Under the pieces are notes generated by a model. The model searched no databases. It was given only the letters and a program-made list of their open reading frames with translations, and was not told the DNA's origin. Below are positions 10,260 to 18,179 of a DNA stretch of 64,000 nucleotides, one piece after another. The stretch spans positions 1-64,000 of the forward strand of contig NZ_FWZX01000020.1 of assembly GCF_900177295.1 (NCBI RefSeq), written 5' to 3'. The translations under genes and the position numbers were made by a program. Position 1 is the first letter of the stretch; each line of letters begins with the position of its first letter. This stretch comes from Tistlia consotensis USBA 355 (GTDB lineage: Bacteria > Pseudomonadota > Alphaproteobacteria > Kiloniellales > DSM-21159).

Positions 10260-11306
10260 TCAGTCCCGTGGGCGGCGCTCCCTGGTCAGCGCGGCGCGCG
10301 CCTCCTCCCAGAGGCCGAGCAGGCCGTCGGGCGAGAACAGCACCACCGCCAGGAAGCAGAGGCCGATCACGGTGTTGAAGCGCTCGCGGTCGATCAGGTC
10401 GATCGCGAAGTTGTCGAGCAGCACGAAGGCCAGGGCGCCGACGAAGGGGCCGATCGGATGGCGCAGGCCGCCGAGCACGGCGATGATCAGGATGTCGATG
10501 ACCGGGCCGACGCCGATCGTGCCCGGCGAGATCCGGGTGTTCAGCCAGACCAGCAGCAGGCCGCCGAGCGCCGCCATGAAGCCCGAGGCGGCGTAGGCCG
10601 CGACCTGGTGGCCGGTGACGTGATAGCCGAGCGCGCGCATGCGCCGCTGGTTGTCGCGCAGCGCCTGCACGGTCAGGCCGAAGGTCGAGCGGCGCAGATA
10701 GACGACGGCGGCGTAGCAGAGCGCCGAGACCACCAGGGTCAGGTAGAAGAAGGGCAGCGGCTGGCGCCAGTCGAGGCCGAAGAAATGCGGCGGCTCGACC
10801 TGGGCGAAGCCGTTGAAGCCGTTGAACAGGTCGTAGTTCTGCCGGGTGAAGTAGAAGAAGGCGACGGCGATCGCCAGGGTGATCATGATCGTGTAGATGC
10901 CGGCGGTGCGCGAGGCCAGCAGGCCGATCATGGTGGCGAAGGCGGTCGCGATCAGCAGGCTGAGCGGCAGGGTCAGCCAGGCGCTCCAGCCCAGGCTGAT
11001 CGCCTCGGCCGAGCTGTGGCCCAGGATCGCGAAGAAGTAGGCGGCGCAGCCGGCGACCGACATCTGCGCCAGGCTGACCATGCCGCCGTAGCCGGCCAGG
11101 AACATCAGCGACAGCGCGATGATCCCGAGGATCATCGAGTAGGCGCCGATCTGCACGATCCAGAAGCCGTTGGCATAGAGCGGGAAGGTCAGCAGGACCA
11201 GGGCGAGCGGCAGGTAGGCCCAGCCCTTCGGCAGCCGCAGCGGCGCCCGCTCGACGGCGGCGCCGGGCGCCGCGGCACGCGCGCGGTCGTCGGAGATGCT
11301 GGCCAT
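10260..11306 (-). CDS. livM: Branched-chain-type ABC permease (LivM family)
   Basis: 348 residues, mostly hydrophobic with about 8-9 membrane helices. The family landmarks are LSLMFLAGYGGMVSLAQMS near the N-terminus and the cytoplasmic loop ALRDNQRRMRALGYHV that contacts the ATPases. A short charged N-terminal tail precedes the first helix. ATG at 11306 shares one base with the LivH stop (TGATG), so the pair is translationally coupled. It forms the membrane channel with LivH for the importer encoded at 5763-12355. Confidence 0.9.
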   Translation of the reverse strand: MASISDDRARAAAPGAAVERAPLRLPKGWAYLPLALVLLTFPLYANGFWIVQIGAYSMILGIIALSLMFLAGYGGMVSLAQMSVAGCAAYFFAILGHSSAEAISLGWSAWLTLPLSLLIATAFATMIGLLASRTAGIYTIMITLAIAVAFFYFTRQNYDLFNGFNGFAQVEPPHFFGLDWRQPLPFFYLTLVVSALCYAAVVYLRRSTFGLTVQALRDNQRRMRALGYHVTGHQVAAYAASGFMAALGGLLLVWLNTRISPGTIGVGPVIDILIIAVLGGLRHPIGPFVGALAFVLLDNFAIDLIDRERFNTVIGLCFLAVVLFSPDGLLGLWEEARAALTRERRPRD

Positions 11307-12355
11307 CAGCCGCCCCTCCCGAGCAGGCCCTGGGGCCGCCAGACCAGCACGCCGACCATGATCAGGAAGGTGTAGACCACGCCGTAGGTCGGGCTGTAGA
11401 CGAGGCCGAGCTGCTCGGCGAGGCCGATCAGCACGGCGCCGACCGCGGCACCGGTGACGCTGCCCATGCCGCCGACGATGACCACGATCAGCGAGGCCAG
11501 CAGGTAGCGCGTGTCCTCGCCCGGGGCGATCGACAGCGCCGTGCCGCCGACCACCCCGGCGAAGCCGGCGAGCCCGGCGCCGACCGCGAAGACGACGCAG
11601 AAGACCAGCTGCACGTTGACGCCCGAGGCCGCCAGCATGTCGCGGTCGTCGACGCCGGCGCGGATCATCGTGCCGACCTTGGTCTTGTTGAGGAACAGCC
11701 AGAGCCCGACGCCGATCACCACGGCGGCCAGGAACAGGATCAGGCGGTACTCCGAATAGCCCATGCCGACCATCGGCAGCCTGACCGTGCCGTCGATCCA
11801 GTCGGGCGGGATGAACTGGTAGGTCTGGCCGCCCCACTGCCAGAGCATCAGGTCGGCGAGCACGATCGACAGGCCGATCGTGACCAGGGTCTGGCGCAGG
11901 TCCTGGCCCTCCATGCGGCGGAACACCAGGAGCTGCAGCGCCAGGCCGGCCAGCGCCATGGCCAGGAAGCCGATCGCGACGCCGAAGAACCAGCTGCCGG
12001 TCGCATCGGCCGCCGTCCAGCCGATGTAGGCGCCGGCGAGATAGAGCGAGCCGTGCGCCAGGTTGACGTTGCGCATCAGGCCGAAGACCAGGGTGAAGCC
12101 GCTGGCGACCAGGAAGTAGAGCGCGCCCAGGGTCAGGCCGTTCAGCACCGTCGCGATGAAGCGCTTGTCCTGGCCGGTCAGCTGCCACCAGCCGGCGCCG
12201 AGGCCGACGAGGAAGACCACGGCGACCAGCAGCGCCGCGAGCACGGCCGCCGCGATCCAGCGCTGTCGCCGGGTCAGCGGCAGCCGCCGGGGACCTGGAA
12301 GCCCTGGCGCGGAAAGGCCGCGCGGCAGGCCCGGATCTCGTGCGATGTCGGCCAA
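11306..12355 (-). CDS. livH: Branched-chain-type ABC permease (LivH family)
   Basis: 349 residues from the TTG at 12355, with about 8-9 membrane helices. LivH landmarks are FTLVFGLMRNVNLAHGSLYL and VVIVGGMGSVTGAAVGAVL. The first helix (about 35-55) precedes the usual family start, so the protein carries a short N-terminal extension. The start is uncertain: no ATG lies between the upstream stop (12367) and the first helix, and no strong ribosome site is visible. Coupling to the amidohydrolase gene 11 bp upstream is likely. It ends overlapping LivM by one base. Confidence 0.87.
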   Translation of the reverse strand: MADIARDPGLPRGLSAPGLPGPRRLPLTRRQRWIAAAVLAALLVAVVFLVGLGAGWWQLTGQDKRFIATVLNGLTLGALYFLVASGFTLVFGLMRNVNLAHGSLYLAGAYIGWTAADATGSWFFGVAIGFLAMALAGLALQLLVFRRMEGQDLRQTLVTIGLSIVLADLMLWQWGGQTYQFIPPDWIDGTVRLPMVGMGYSEYRLILFLAAVVIGVGLWLFLNKTKVGTMIRAGVDDRDMLAASGVNVQLVFCVVFAVGAGLAGFAGVVGGTALSIAPGEDTRYLLASLIVVIVGGMGSVTGAAVGAVLIGLAEQLGLVYSPTYGVVYTFLIMVGVLVWRPQGLLGRGG

Positions 12356-12366
12356 GGGAGGCTGCC

Positions 12367-13683
12367 TCAGCTGGCCCAGCGGATCTGCCGGCTCTGGGAC
12401 GAGACCTCGGGCGCCCGGTGGAAGCTGCCGTCCTTCATCACCGCCAGGATCCGCTTCCGGTCCTGCAGGATGCGGATGTTCGACAGCGGGTCGCCGTCGA
12501 CCAGGATCAGGTCGGCGAGGAAGCCCTCGCGGACCTGGCCCAGCTCGTCCGGCTTGCCCATGATCTGGCCGCCGTACCTGGTCGCCGAGACGATCGCCTC
12601 CATCGGCGACATGCCGATCATCTCGACGAAGTACTCCAGGTCCTTGGCATTGGTGCCGTGGGGCGTCCAGGCGAAGCCGTAGTCGCCGCCGGGCAGCACG
12701 CGGATGCCGCGGCGGTGCATCTTGCGCATGGTCTCGACCGCGGCCTCGAGCTCGCGCTTGTACATCAGCGCCAGCGGCCCGTTCGGGTCGATGCCCCACT
12801 TCTCGGCGTGGCTCGAGGTCATGACCAGCCAGGCGAGGCCGGGGGCGACGAAGAAGCGGTCCTTCTGCGCCTCCAGCATGTCCAGCGCCTCCTCGTCGGC
12901 GAAGGAGGCGTGGTAGACGATCTCGATGCCGTGGCGGACGCACATCTTCACCGATTCTGCCGAGCGGGCGTGGGCGCAGACCCGCTTGCCGCGGCGCCTG
13001 GCCTCCGAGACCGCGACCGCGGCCTCCTCGTCGGTCATCGGCGTCTCCTCGGCGCCGACGCCGGCGATCTCCTCGCCCGAGAGGTTCAGCTTCAAGAGGT
13101 CGACGCCGTACTTGATGAAGCGGCGCACGACCGCGCGCATCTCCTCGGCGCCGCTGACCACGACGCCGAACGACAGCTCGGGGATGTCGATGTGCGGCGG
13201 CGAGGTGTCGCCGAGGCCGCCGAGCGTGGCGATCTCCTGGCCGTTGGCGAGGTAGCGCGGCCCCGGGATCGTGCCGGCGTTGATCGCGTTGCGGATCACC
13301 ACGTCGAGCCGCGGCTTGGCGGCGGCGGCGCCGACCGCGCTGGTGAAGCCCATGTCGAGGTAGGTCTTGGCGACGCCGGCGGAGAACAGGGTGTGCTCCT
13401 CCGGCGGCATGCGCTGGATCGCCTCCAGGCTGTCCTGGTCGTTCCAGCTGAAGTGGGCATGGGCGTCGCACAGACCCGGCATCAGGGTCGCGCCGGCGCC
13501 GTCGATCACAGTCTGCCCCCCAGATCCCCCGACGCCTCCGCTGCGGGCGCCGCCGGCCATGCCGCCATAGCCGCCGCGGCTGACCCGCCTGATGCGGTTG
13601 CCCTGAACCAGGACCTCGCCGGTCGCCGGCGCGTCGCCGCTGCCGTCCAGGATGCGAACGTTGGTGAACAGAACCTCGCCCAT
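12367..13683 (-). CDS. Metal-dependent amidohydrolase family protein
   Basis: 438 residues of the amidohydrolase (imidazolonepropionase/prolidase-like) superfamily. Metal-site residues are visible: DAHAH (H75, H77), a candidate bridging lysine in LLKLNLSG (K198), HAR (H238), YHAS (H258) and GGDYGFAW. An unusual Gly-rich insert at residues 37-56 lies before the barrel. It hydrolyses amide or related C-N bonds in this superfamily; the exact substrate is unknown. GAGGGAGGAGAGG precedes the ATG. It is a close paralogue of the protein at 25433-26707. Its place between hydrolases and an ABC importer suggests it acts on the imported compound, although no clear signal peptide is seen. Confidence 0.88.
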   Translation of the reverse strand: MGEVLFTNVRILDGSGDAPATGEVLVQGNRIRRVSRGGYGGMAGGARSGGVGGSGGQTVIDGAGATLMPGLCDAHAHFSWNDQDSLEAIQRMPPEEHTLFSAGVAKTYLDMGFTSAVGAAAAKPRLDVVIRNAINAGTIPGPRYLANGQEIATLGGLGDTSPPHIDIPELSFGVVVSGAEEMRAVVRRFIKYGVDLLKLNLSGEEIAGVGAEETPMTDEEAAVAVSEARRRGKRVCAHARSAESVKMCVRHGIEIVYHASFADEEALDMLEAQKDRFFVAPGLAWLVMTSSHAEKWGIDPNGPLALMYKRELEAAVETMRKMHRRGIRVLPGGDYGFAWTPHGTNAKDLEYFVEMIGMSPMEAIVSATRYGGQIMGKPDELGQVREGFLADLILVDGDPLSNIRILQDRKRILAVMKDGSFHRAPEVSSQSRQIRWAS

Positions 13684-13791
13684 CCTCTCCTCCCTCCGCG
13701 CGCACCGGGGCGCGCTGCTTGGATCTTTTCCGTGCCGCCGGTCTGTCGCCGGCTTGCGGCACGCGCCCGAGCGGGCGCCCGTCCCTGGCGC

Positions 13792-14580
13792 CTAGCGCAC
13801 CCGGGCCAGGAAGCTGCCGAGCTCGCGGCTGCACTCGGCCGCCTTCTCGATCGGCGTCCAGTGGCCGCAGCGGCCCAGCACCGTGGCGCTGCTGTCCTTC
13901 AGGGCCTGGTCCATGGCCCTGACCGTCGCCGGCGGCGCCACCCGGTCCTCGTCGCCGGTCATCAGCAGCACCGGGCAGCCGATCAGCGACAGGTCGGCGG
14001 CCTTCGCCTCGGCCAGCGCCTCGCAGGTCGCGCCGTAGCCCTCACCGGGCTGGCGCATCAGGCTCTCCCGCACGAAGGCCGCCGCCGCCGGGTTGTCGCT
14101 GCGCGTCGCCGCGGCGGTCGAGGCCTGCAGCGTCGCCTCGGCGATCTCCGCCATGCCCTCCCGGCGCGCCTTGGCGCCGCGCTCCCGGAGGCCCTGGCGA
14201 TTGGCCTCGGGCGGCTCCGGGAAGGGGCCGAACAGCGCCAGGCTGCGGACCAGCGAGGGCCGGCGCGCCGCCAGGTGCTGGCAGAGGATCGTGCCCATCG
14301 AGTGGCCGACCAGGTGGGCGCGCGGCGCGCCGAGCACGCCGAGCAGCGCCTCCAGCTTCTCGACCAGCGCGTCGACCGTCAGCTTGCCGCCCTGCCCCGC
14401 CGGCAGCGGCGAGCGGCCGGAGCCCGGCAGGTCGGGGCGGATCATGCGGTAGCGGCCAGCGAGCGCCAGGACCTGCGGCGTCCAGCTGTTCGAGGTGCCG
14501 CCCAGGCCGTGCACGAAGAGCACGGGGTCGCCGGCACCCTCGACCTCGACGGCCAGGCCTTCGATCGTCTGCGTGCCCAC
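13792..14580 (-). CDS. Alpha/beta hydrolase (3-oxoadipate enol-lactonase-like)
   Basis: 262 residues with a full catalytic triad pattern: nucleophile GHSMG (S94), acid in LLMTGDEDRVAPP (D210) and histidine in GRCGHWTP (H240), plus the oxyanion loop FVHGLGGTSNSW. The fold resembles enol-lactone and ester hydrolases. Start is GTG at 14580, preceded by GGGAGGGAGCCGA. It lies 60 bp downstream of the FAH-family gene and 108 bp upstream of the amidohydrolase, all on one strand. The company of a fumarylacetoacetase-fold enzyme suggests ring-cleavage or lactone catabolism, which is inference. Confidence 0.88.
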   Translation of the reverse strand: MGTQTIEGLAVEVEGAGDPVLFVHGLGGTSNSWTPQVLALAGRYRMIRPDLPGSGRSPLPAGQGGKLTVDALVEKLEALLGVLGAPRAHLVGHSMGTILCQHLAARRPSLVRSLALFGPFPEPPEANRQGLRERGAKARREGMAEIAEATLQASTAAATRSDNPAAAAFVRESLMRQPGEGYGATCEALAEAKAADLSLIGCPVLLMTGDEDRVAPPATVRAMDQALKDSSATVLGRCGHWTPIEKAAECSRELGSFLARVR

Positions 14581-14640
14581 TCGGCTCCCTCCCCTTCCCG
14601 CTCTCGTCTCTTGCCCGCCGGTCTCTTGCCCGCCGGCCGC

Positions 14641-15546
14641 TCAGGCGGCGGCCGAGGCCCTGGCGGCATCCCAGGCGACGACCGGGTTCTCCAGCTCGCC
14701 GATGCCGTCGATGGCGATGCGCACGCTGTCGCCGGCCTGGAGATAGCGCGGCGGGTCGAAGCCGATGCCGACGCCGGCCGGCGTGCCGGTCGCGATCAGG
14801 TCGCCGGGCTTCAGCGTGATGCCGGCCGAGATCGTCTCGATCAGGGTCGGCACGTCGAAGATCAGCTGCCTCATCGCCGCCTCCTGGCGCAGCTCGCCGT
14901 TGACCCAGCAGCGGATCATCGCGTCCTCCAGGTCGAAGGCGTCGGCGGTCGTCGCGACCGGGCCCATCGGGCAGAAGCCGTCCTGGGACTTGCCGATCAG
15001 CCACTGGCTGTGGCGGCCCTGCAGGTCGCGGGCCGTGACGTCGTTGACGATGGCGTAGCCCCAGACGTGGTCCAGCGCCTCGGCCTTGGGGATCGCGCGG
15101 CCGCCGCGGCCGACGATCACCGCCAGCTCGGCCTCGTAGTCGATCGCCTGCGAGACCTTCGGGTCGATCGGGATGCCGGCGCCGTGCGGCACGACGCAGT
15201 CGGGCAGCTTCGAGAAGACGATCGGCGCCTTCGGCACGGCGCCGGCGGCGGCGCTGGAATCGAAGCCGCTCTTCGAGAACTCCTCGGCGTGGTCGTAGTA
15301 GTTCTTGCCGACGCAGAAGATGTTGCGGATCGGCCGCGGCACGGCCGGCAGCGGCCGCAGCGACGCCGTCTCCAGGCGCTCGCCGGTCTCGGCGACCGGC
15401 CGTCCGGCGAGCTGCCGGTCGATCACCGCGAGCACGCCACGCGCCGCCTCGGCGCCCGGCAGGTCGAGCGGATGGACGGCCGCCGCGTCCTCCGACAGCC
15501 GGCCGACGCCGGTGGCCCCGGCCCTCTCGAACACGACGTAGCGCAT
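14641..15546 (-). CDS. Fumarylacetoacetate hydrolase family protein
   Basis: 301 residues of the FAH fold. Family motifs: FCVGKNYYDHAEEF, DYEAELAVIVGR (metal-binding Glu pair), YAIVNDVTARDLQ and PGDLIATGTPAGVG. FAH-fold enzymes hydrolyse or decarboxylate 2-oxo acids after ring cleavage, using Mg or Mn. ATG at 15546 was chosen over upstream in-frame starts because GGGAGGAGGGG lies just before it and the fold begins there. It is the first gene of the minus-strand operon and faces the GntR regulator across a 212-bp promoter region with repeated TTGGNTCA sites. The actual substrate is unknown. Confidence 0.9.
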   Translation of the reverse strand: MRYVVFERAGATGVGRLSEDAAAVHPLDLPGAEAARGVLAVIDRQLAGRPVAETGERLETASLRPLPAVPRPIRNIFCVGKNYYDHAEEFSKSGFDSSAAAGAVPKAPIVFSKLPDCVVPHGAGIPIDPKVSQAIDYEAELAVIVGRGGRAIPKAEALDHVWGYAIVNDVTARDLQGRHSQWLIGKSQDGFCPMGPVATTADAFDLEDAMIRCWVNGELRQEAAMRQLIFDVPTLIETISAGITLKPGDLIATGTPAGVGIGFDPPRYLQAGDSVRIAIDGIGELENPVVAWDAARASAAA

Positions 15547-15605
15547 GGCCCCTCCTCCCTCGGCATCGAGGCCGTTCCGCGCCGCTCCCGGCAGCTTCGC
15601 CTCGA

Positions 15606-15634
15606 TTGAGCCAATTGATCCAAAACTGAACCAA
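15606..15634 (-). promoter_or_regulatory. Candidate operator A for the GntR regulator (three half-sites)
   Basis: Read on the minus strand, three copies of TTGGNTCA(A/G) begin at 15634, 15623 and 15614 (spacing 11 then 9). The pair at 15634/15623 has the same 11-bp spacing as the pair at 15727/15738 next to the regulator. It lies 60-88 bp upstream of the FAH gene start. Assignment to the adjacent GntR protein is inference. Confidence 0.55.
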
Positions 15635-15726
15635 TTGCCCCCGTTGTTCGCCAGATACTCCAGACGAGCGGAATATCTGTCAATCAGATTCATCCTCAAC
15701 GGAATTTTATTGCGGCGCAGCGGACC

Positions 15727-15746
15727 TTGGATCAGTATTGGTTCAG
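15727..15746 (+). promoter_or_regulatory. Candidate operator B for the GntR regulator (two half-sites)
   Basis: TTGGATCAG (15727-15735) and TTGGTTCAG (15738-15746) repeat with an 11-bp period, about one helical turn. It overlaps the region just before the regulator's start codon, a position suited to autorepression. Same spacing and sequence as operator A in the opposite orientation. Confidence 0.55.
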
Positions 15747-15758
15747 ATGGAGATTGCC

Positions 15759-16475
15759 ATGACCGATCTCGTGCTCGGCCGCTCGGCCGCCAAGGTGCTC
15801 GACGGCGTGCGCCAGCGCATCCAGGCCGGCGAGCTGACCGAAGGCGCGCAGCTGCCGACCGAGCGCGAGCTCGCCGCCGCCTTCGGCGTCGCCCGCAACA
15901 CCGTGCGCCAGGCGCTCGACCGCCTGGAGAGCGACGGCATCCTGGTCCGCCAGGTCGGGCGCGGCACCTTCGTGCGCCAGGGCCTGCGCGGGCAGGCCTC
16001 CGCCCCCGCCCCGGCCCAGAGCCAGGGCGTCACGCTGAGCCAGCGGATGCGCGAGGCGAGCCCGGCCGACCTGATGGAGGTCCGCCTGATCATCGAGCCG
16101 CAGTCGGCGGCCCTGGCGGCCAACCGGGCCAGCTCCAACGACCTCGAGCGGATCCGCGAGGCGCTGCGCGCCTCGATCTCGGCGCGCGGCCTCGCCGAGT
16201 TCGAGCACTGGGACGCCCAGCTGCACCTGCGCGTCTTCGAGGCGACCAAGAACGCCGTGCTGATCGACTACTGCCGGGCGATCAACCGGGTGCGCGACGA
16301 GCCGGCCTGGTACCAGCTGAAGAAGCGCACCGTGACGCCCGAGCTGCGCACGGTCTACGACCGCCAGCACTCGAGCCTGGTCGAGGCGCTCGCCGAGCAC
16401 GACCCCGAGGGCGCCCGCGAAGCGATGCGCGCGCACCTGCTGCGCGTCCGCCAGAATATGCTGGGCGAGGGGTAG
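15759..16475 (+). CDS. GntR-family (FCD/FadR subgroup) transcriptional regulator
   Basis: 238 residues. Residues 1-75 are a winged helix of the GntR type (QLPTERELAAAFGVARNTVR, then LESDGILVRQVGRGTFV). Residues 95-235 are the helical FCD ligand domain with its metal-site histidines (D..LH in HWDAQLHLRVFEAT, and RQHSSLVEALAEHD, ending AMRAHL). FCD regulators usually release DNA on binding an organic acid. ATG at 15759 was chosen because GGAG lies 6 bp before it; ATG at 15747 in the same frame is possible. It is divergent from the FAH/liv operon and is its likely regulator. The effector is unknown. Confidence 0.9.
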   Translation: MTDLVLGRSAAKVLDGVRQRIQAGELTEGAQLPTERELAAAFGVARNTVRQALDRLESDGILVRQVGRGTFVRQGLRGQASAPAPAQSQGVTLSQRMREASPADLMEVRLIIEPQSAALAANRASSNDLERIREALRASISARGLAEFEHWDAQLHLRVFEATKNAVLIDYCRAINRVRDEPAWYQLKKRTVTPELRTVYDRQHSSLVEALAEHDPEGAREAMRAHLLRVRQNMLGEG

Positions 16476-16486
16476 CGCCCTTCGAT

Positions 16487-16625
16487 TTCCCTCTCTGCCC
16501 CTCCGGGGCGGAGAGGGTCAGGGAGAGGTGGGGGTTGGGCCCTCTCCGGCCGCACCAGCGCTGGACGCGTGTCCCCCTCACCTCTCCCCGACCCTCTCCC
16601 CTCCCCAAGGGGAGCGGAGAGGGAG
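16487..16625. repeat. Long hairpin repeat in convergent gap
   Basis: Left arm about 16487-16534 and right arm about 16573-16625 are imperfect reverse complements (GGAGAGGGTC(A/G)GGGAGAGG and its complement). The element fills the gap between the converging GntR and glutamine synthetase-like genes. Its arms resemble those at 19194 and 37564 but are more diverged. It probably acts as a two-way terminator. Confidence 0.7.
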
Positions 16626-16633
16626 CTTCAGGG

Positions 16634-18001
16634 TCAGATGATCTCGAAGTAGCGCTGCAGCTCCCAGTCGGTGATCGCCTTGCGGAACTCGCGCTCCTCC
16701 CACTCGCGGGACTGGGCGTAGTGCTCGACGAAGTCGTCGCCGAACAGCTCGCGCGCGGCCTTCGAGCGGCGCAGCCGGCCGGCCGCCTCGTAGAGCGTCG
16801 CCGGCAGGCCCTGCTTCGCCGGCGTCTTGCGTGCGTAGGCGTTGCCCTCGAGCGGCGGGGTCGGCTCGATCCTGTGCTCGATGCCCCAGAGCCCCGAGCC
16901 GATCGCCGCGGCGATGGCGATGTAGGGATTGATGTCGGCGGCGGCGATCCGGTACTCGACGCGCTGCGACTTCGGCGCGCCGGGGATCGCGCGCAGGGCA
17001 CAGGTCCGGTTCTCGACGCCCCAGGTCGCCGAGGTCGGCGCCCAGAAGCCGGGGATGAGGCGGCTGTAGCTGTTCACCGTCGAGGCGACCATGGCCAGGA
17101 TCTCGGGCATCAGGGCCTGCTGGCCGCCGATGAACCAGCGCATCGTGTCGGAGATGTTCGAGGGCTTGGACGGGTCGTGGAACACCGCCTTGCCGCCCTT
17201 GCCCTTGAGCGAGATGTGGATATGGCCCGACTGGCCCGGCCAGTCGGGCGACCACTTGGCCATGAAGGTCGCCATCCAGCCGAGGCGCTGCGCCAGCACC
17301 TTGGTGAAGGTCTTGAAGAGCGCCGCCTTGTCGGCCGCCTTGAGCGCCTCGTCGTAGAGCAGCGCGGCCTCCAGCACGCCCGGGCCGGTCTCGGTGTGCA
17401 GGCCCTCGATCGGCATGTCCATGGCCACGCAGAACTCCAGCAGCTCGGCATAGAACTCGGCGTGCACCGAGTTGCGCAGCATCGAGTAGCCGTAGAAGCC
17501 CGGCGTGATGTTGGTCAGGTCGCGGTAGTGCTTCTCGCGCACCGAGTGCGGCGTCTCCTCGAACAGGAAGAACTCGAACTCGCAGGCGGCGCTGGCGGTG
17601 AAGCCCATGTCCTTGGCGCGGTCCAGGACCCGGCGCAGCAGGCCGCGCGGACAGAGCGCCTCGGCCCGGCCGGTGAACTCGGCGAGGAACAGCAGGGTCT
17701 CGGGCTCGAAGGGCAGCTCGCGGCAGGTCTCGGGCAGGATGCGCACCAGGGCGTCCGGGAAGGCGGTGTGCCAGCCGGTGAACTCCGCCGAGTCGTAGAG
17801 CTGGTCGTTGCTGTCCCAGCCCAGCACGACGTCGCAGAAGCCGAAGCCGCTCTCCAGCGCCGAGAGGAACTTGTCGCGCGCCATGTACTTGCCGCGCATC
17901 ACCCCGTCGGCATCGAACACCCCGACCTTGAGGTACTTGAGGTCGCGCTCCTCGATGATCTTGCGGGCGTCCGCCGCGCTCTTCACTTCTCTCGCGTCCA
18001 T
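16634..18001 (-). CDS. Glutamine synthetase-like gamma-glutamyl amide ligase (PuuA-type)
   Basis: 455 residues. Both glutamine synthetase domains are present: N-terminal beta-grasp (residues 1-100) and catalytic part with metal-binding CEFEFFLFEE, the ATP-site pattern SGHIHISLKGK, NSYSRLIPGFWAPTSATWG and the arginine-rich RVEYRIAAADINPY. The last patterns are closer to gamma-glutamylputrescine synthetase and related ligases than to ammonia-assimilating GlnA. Such enzymes ligate glutamate to an amine using ATP. GGGGAG stands 7 bp before ATG 18001, which was chosen over upstream in-frame starts. It is divergent from a 2-hydroxyacid dehydrogenase and convergent with the GntR gene. The amine substrate cannot be told from sequence. 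Confidence 0.85.
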   Translation of the reverse strand: MDAREVKSAADARKIIEERDLKYLKVGVFDADGVMRGKYMARDKFLSALESGFGFCDVVLGWDSNDQLYDSAEFTGWHTAFPDALVRILPETCRELPFEPETLLFLAEFTGRAEALCPRGLLRRVLDRAKDMGFTASAACEFEFFLFEETPHSVREKHYRDLTNITPGFYGYSMLRNSVHAEFYAELLEFCVAMDMPIEGLHTETGPGVLEAALLYDEALKAADKAALFKTFTKVLAQRLGWMATFMAKWSPDWPGQSGHIHISLKGKGGKAVFHDPSKPSNISDTMRWFIGGQQALMPEILAMVASTVNSYSRLIPGFWAPTSATWGVENRTCALRAIPGAPKSQRVEYRIAAADINPYIAIAAAIGSGLWGIEHRIEPTPPLEGNAYARKTPAKQGLPATLYEAAGRLRRSKAARELFGDDFVEHYAQSREWEEREFRKAITDWELQRYFEII

Positions 18002-18049
18002 CCCCTGTCTCCCCTTCTGCATCGCCCCGCGCGTACAGCCGGCCGCGGC

Positions 18050-18081
18050 GCAGCACTGTAGCGCGGCAGCACTGTAGCGCG
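18050..18081. repeat. Perfect 16-bp tandem repeat in divergent promoter region
   Basis: GCAGCACTGTAGCGCG occurs twice without spacer (18050-18065 and 18066-18081), between the glutamine synthetase-like gene (start 18001) and the dehydrogenase gene (start 18180). The position suits a regulator binding two adjacent sites. No other copy was noticed in the window. Confidence 0.7.
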
Positions 18082-18179
18082 ATTGCCGGCCGCCGCCAGG
18101 GGGGTGCAGCAATACCTCACAGGACAGCCTGCCATTCCGCTCTTCCAGCGGGACCGTCGGCCGGCTATAGCCCGGCGCC

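Noticed and set aside
12241-12366. LivH start at an ATG
   Set aside because: No in-frame ATG exists between the amidohydrolase stop and the first membrane helix, so TTG 12355 was taken with low certainty.
18050-18081. Short CRISPR-like repeat
   Set aside because: Only two copies, directly adjacent with no spacer, and no cas genes in the window.
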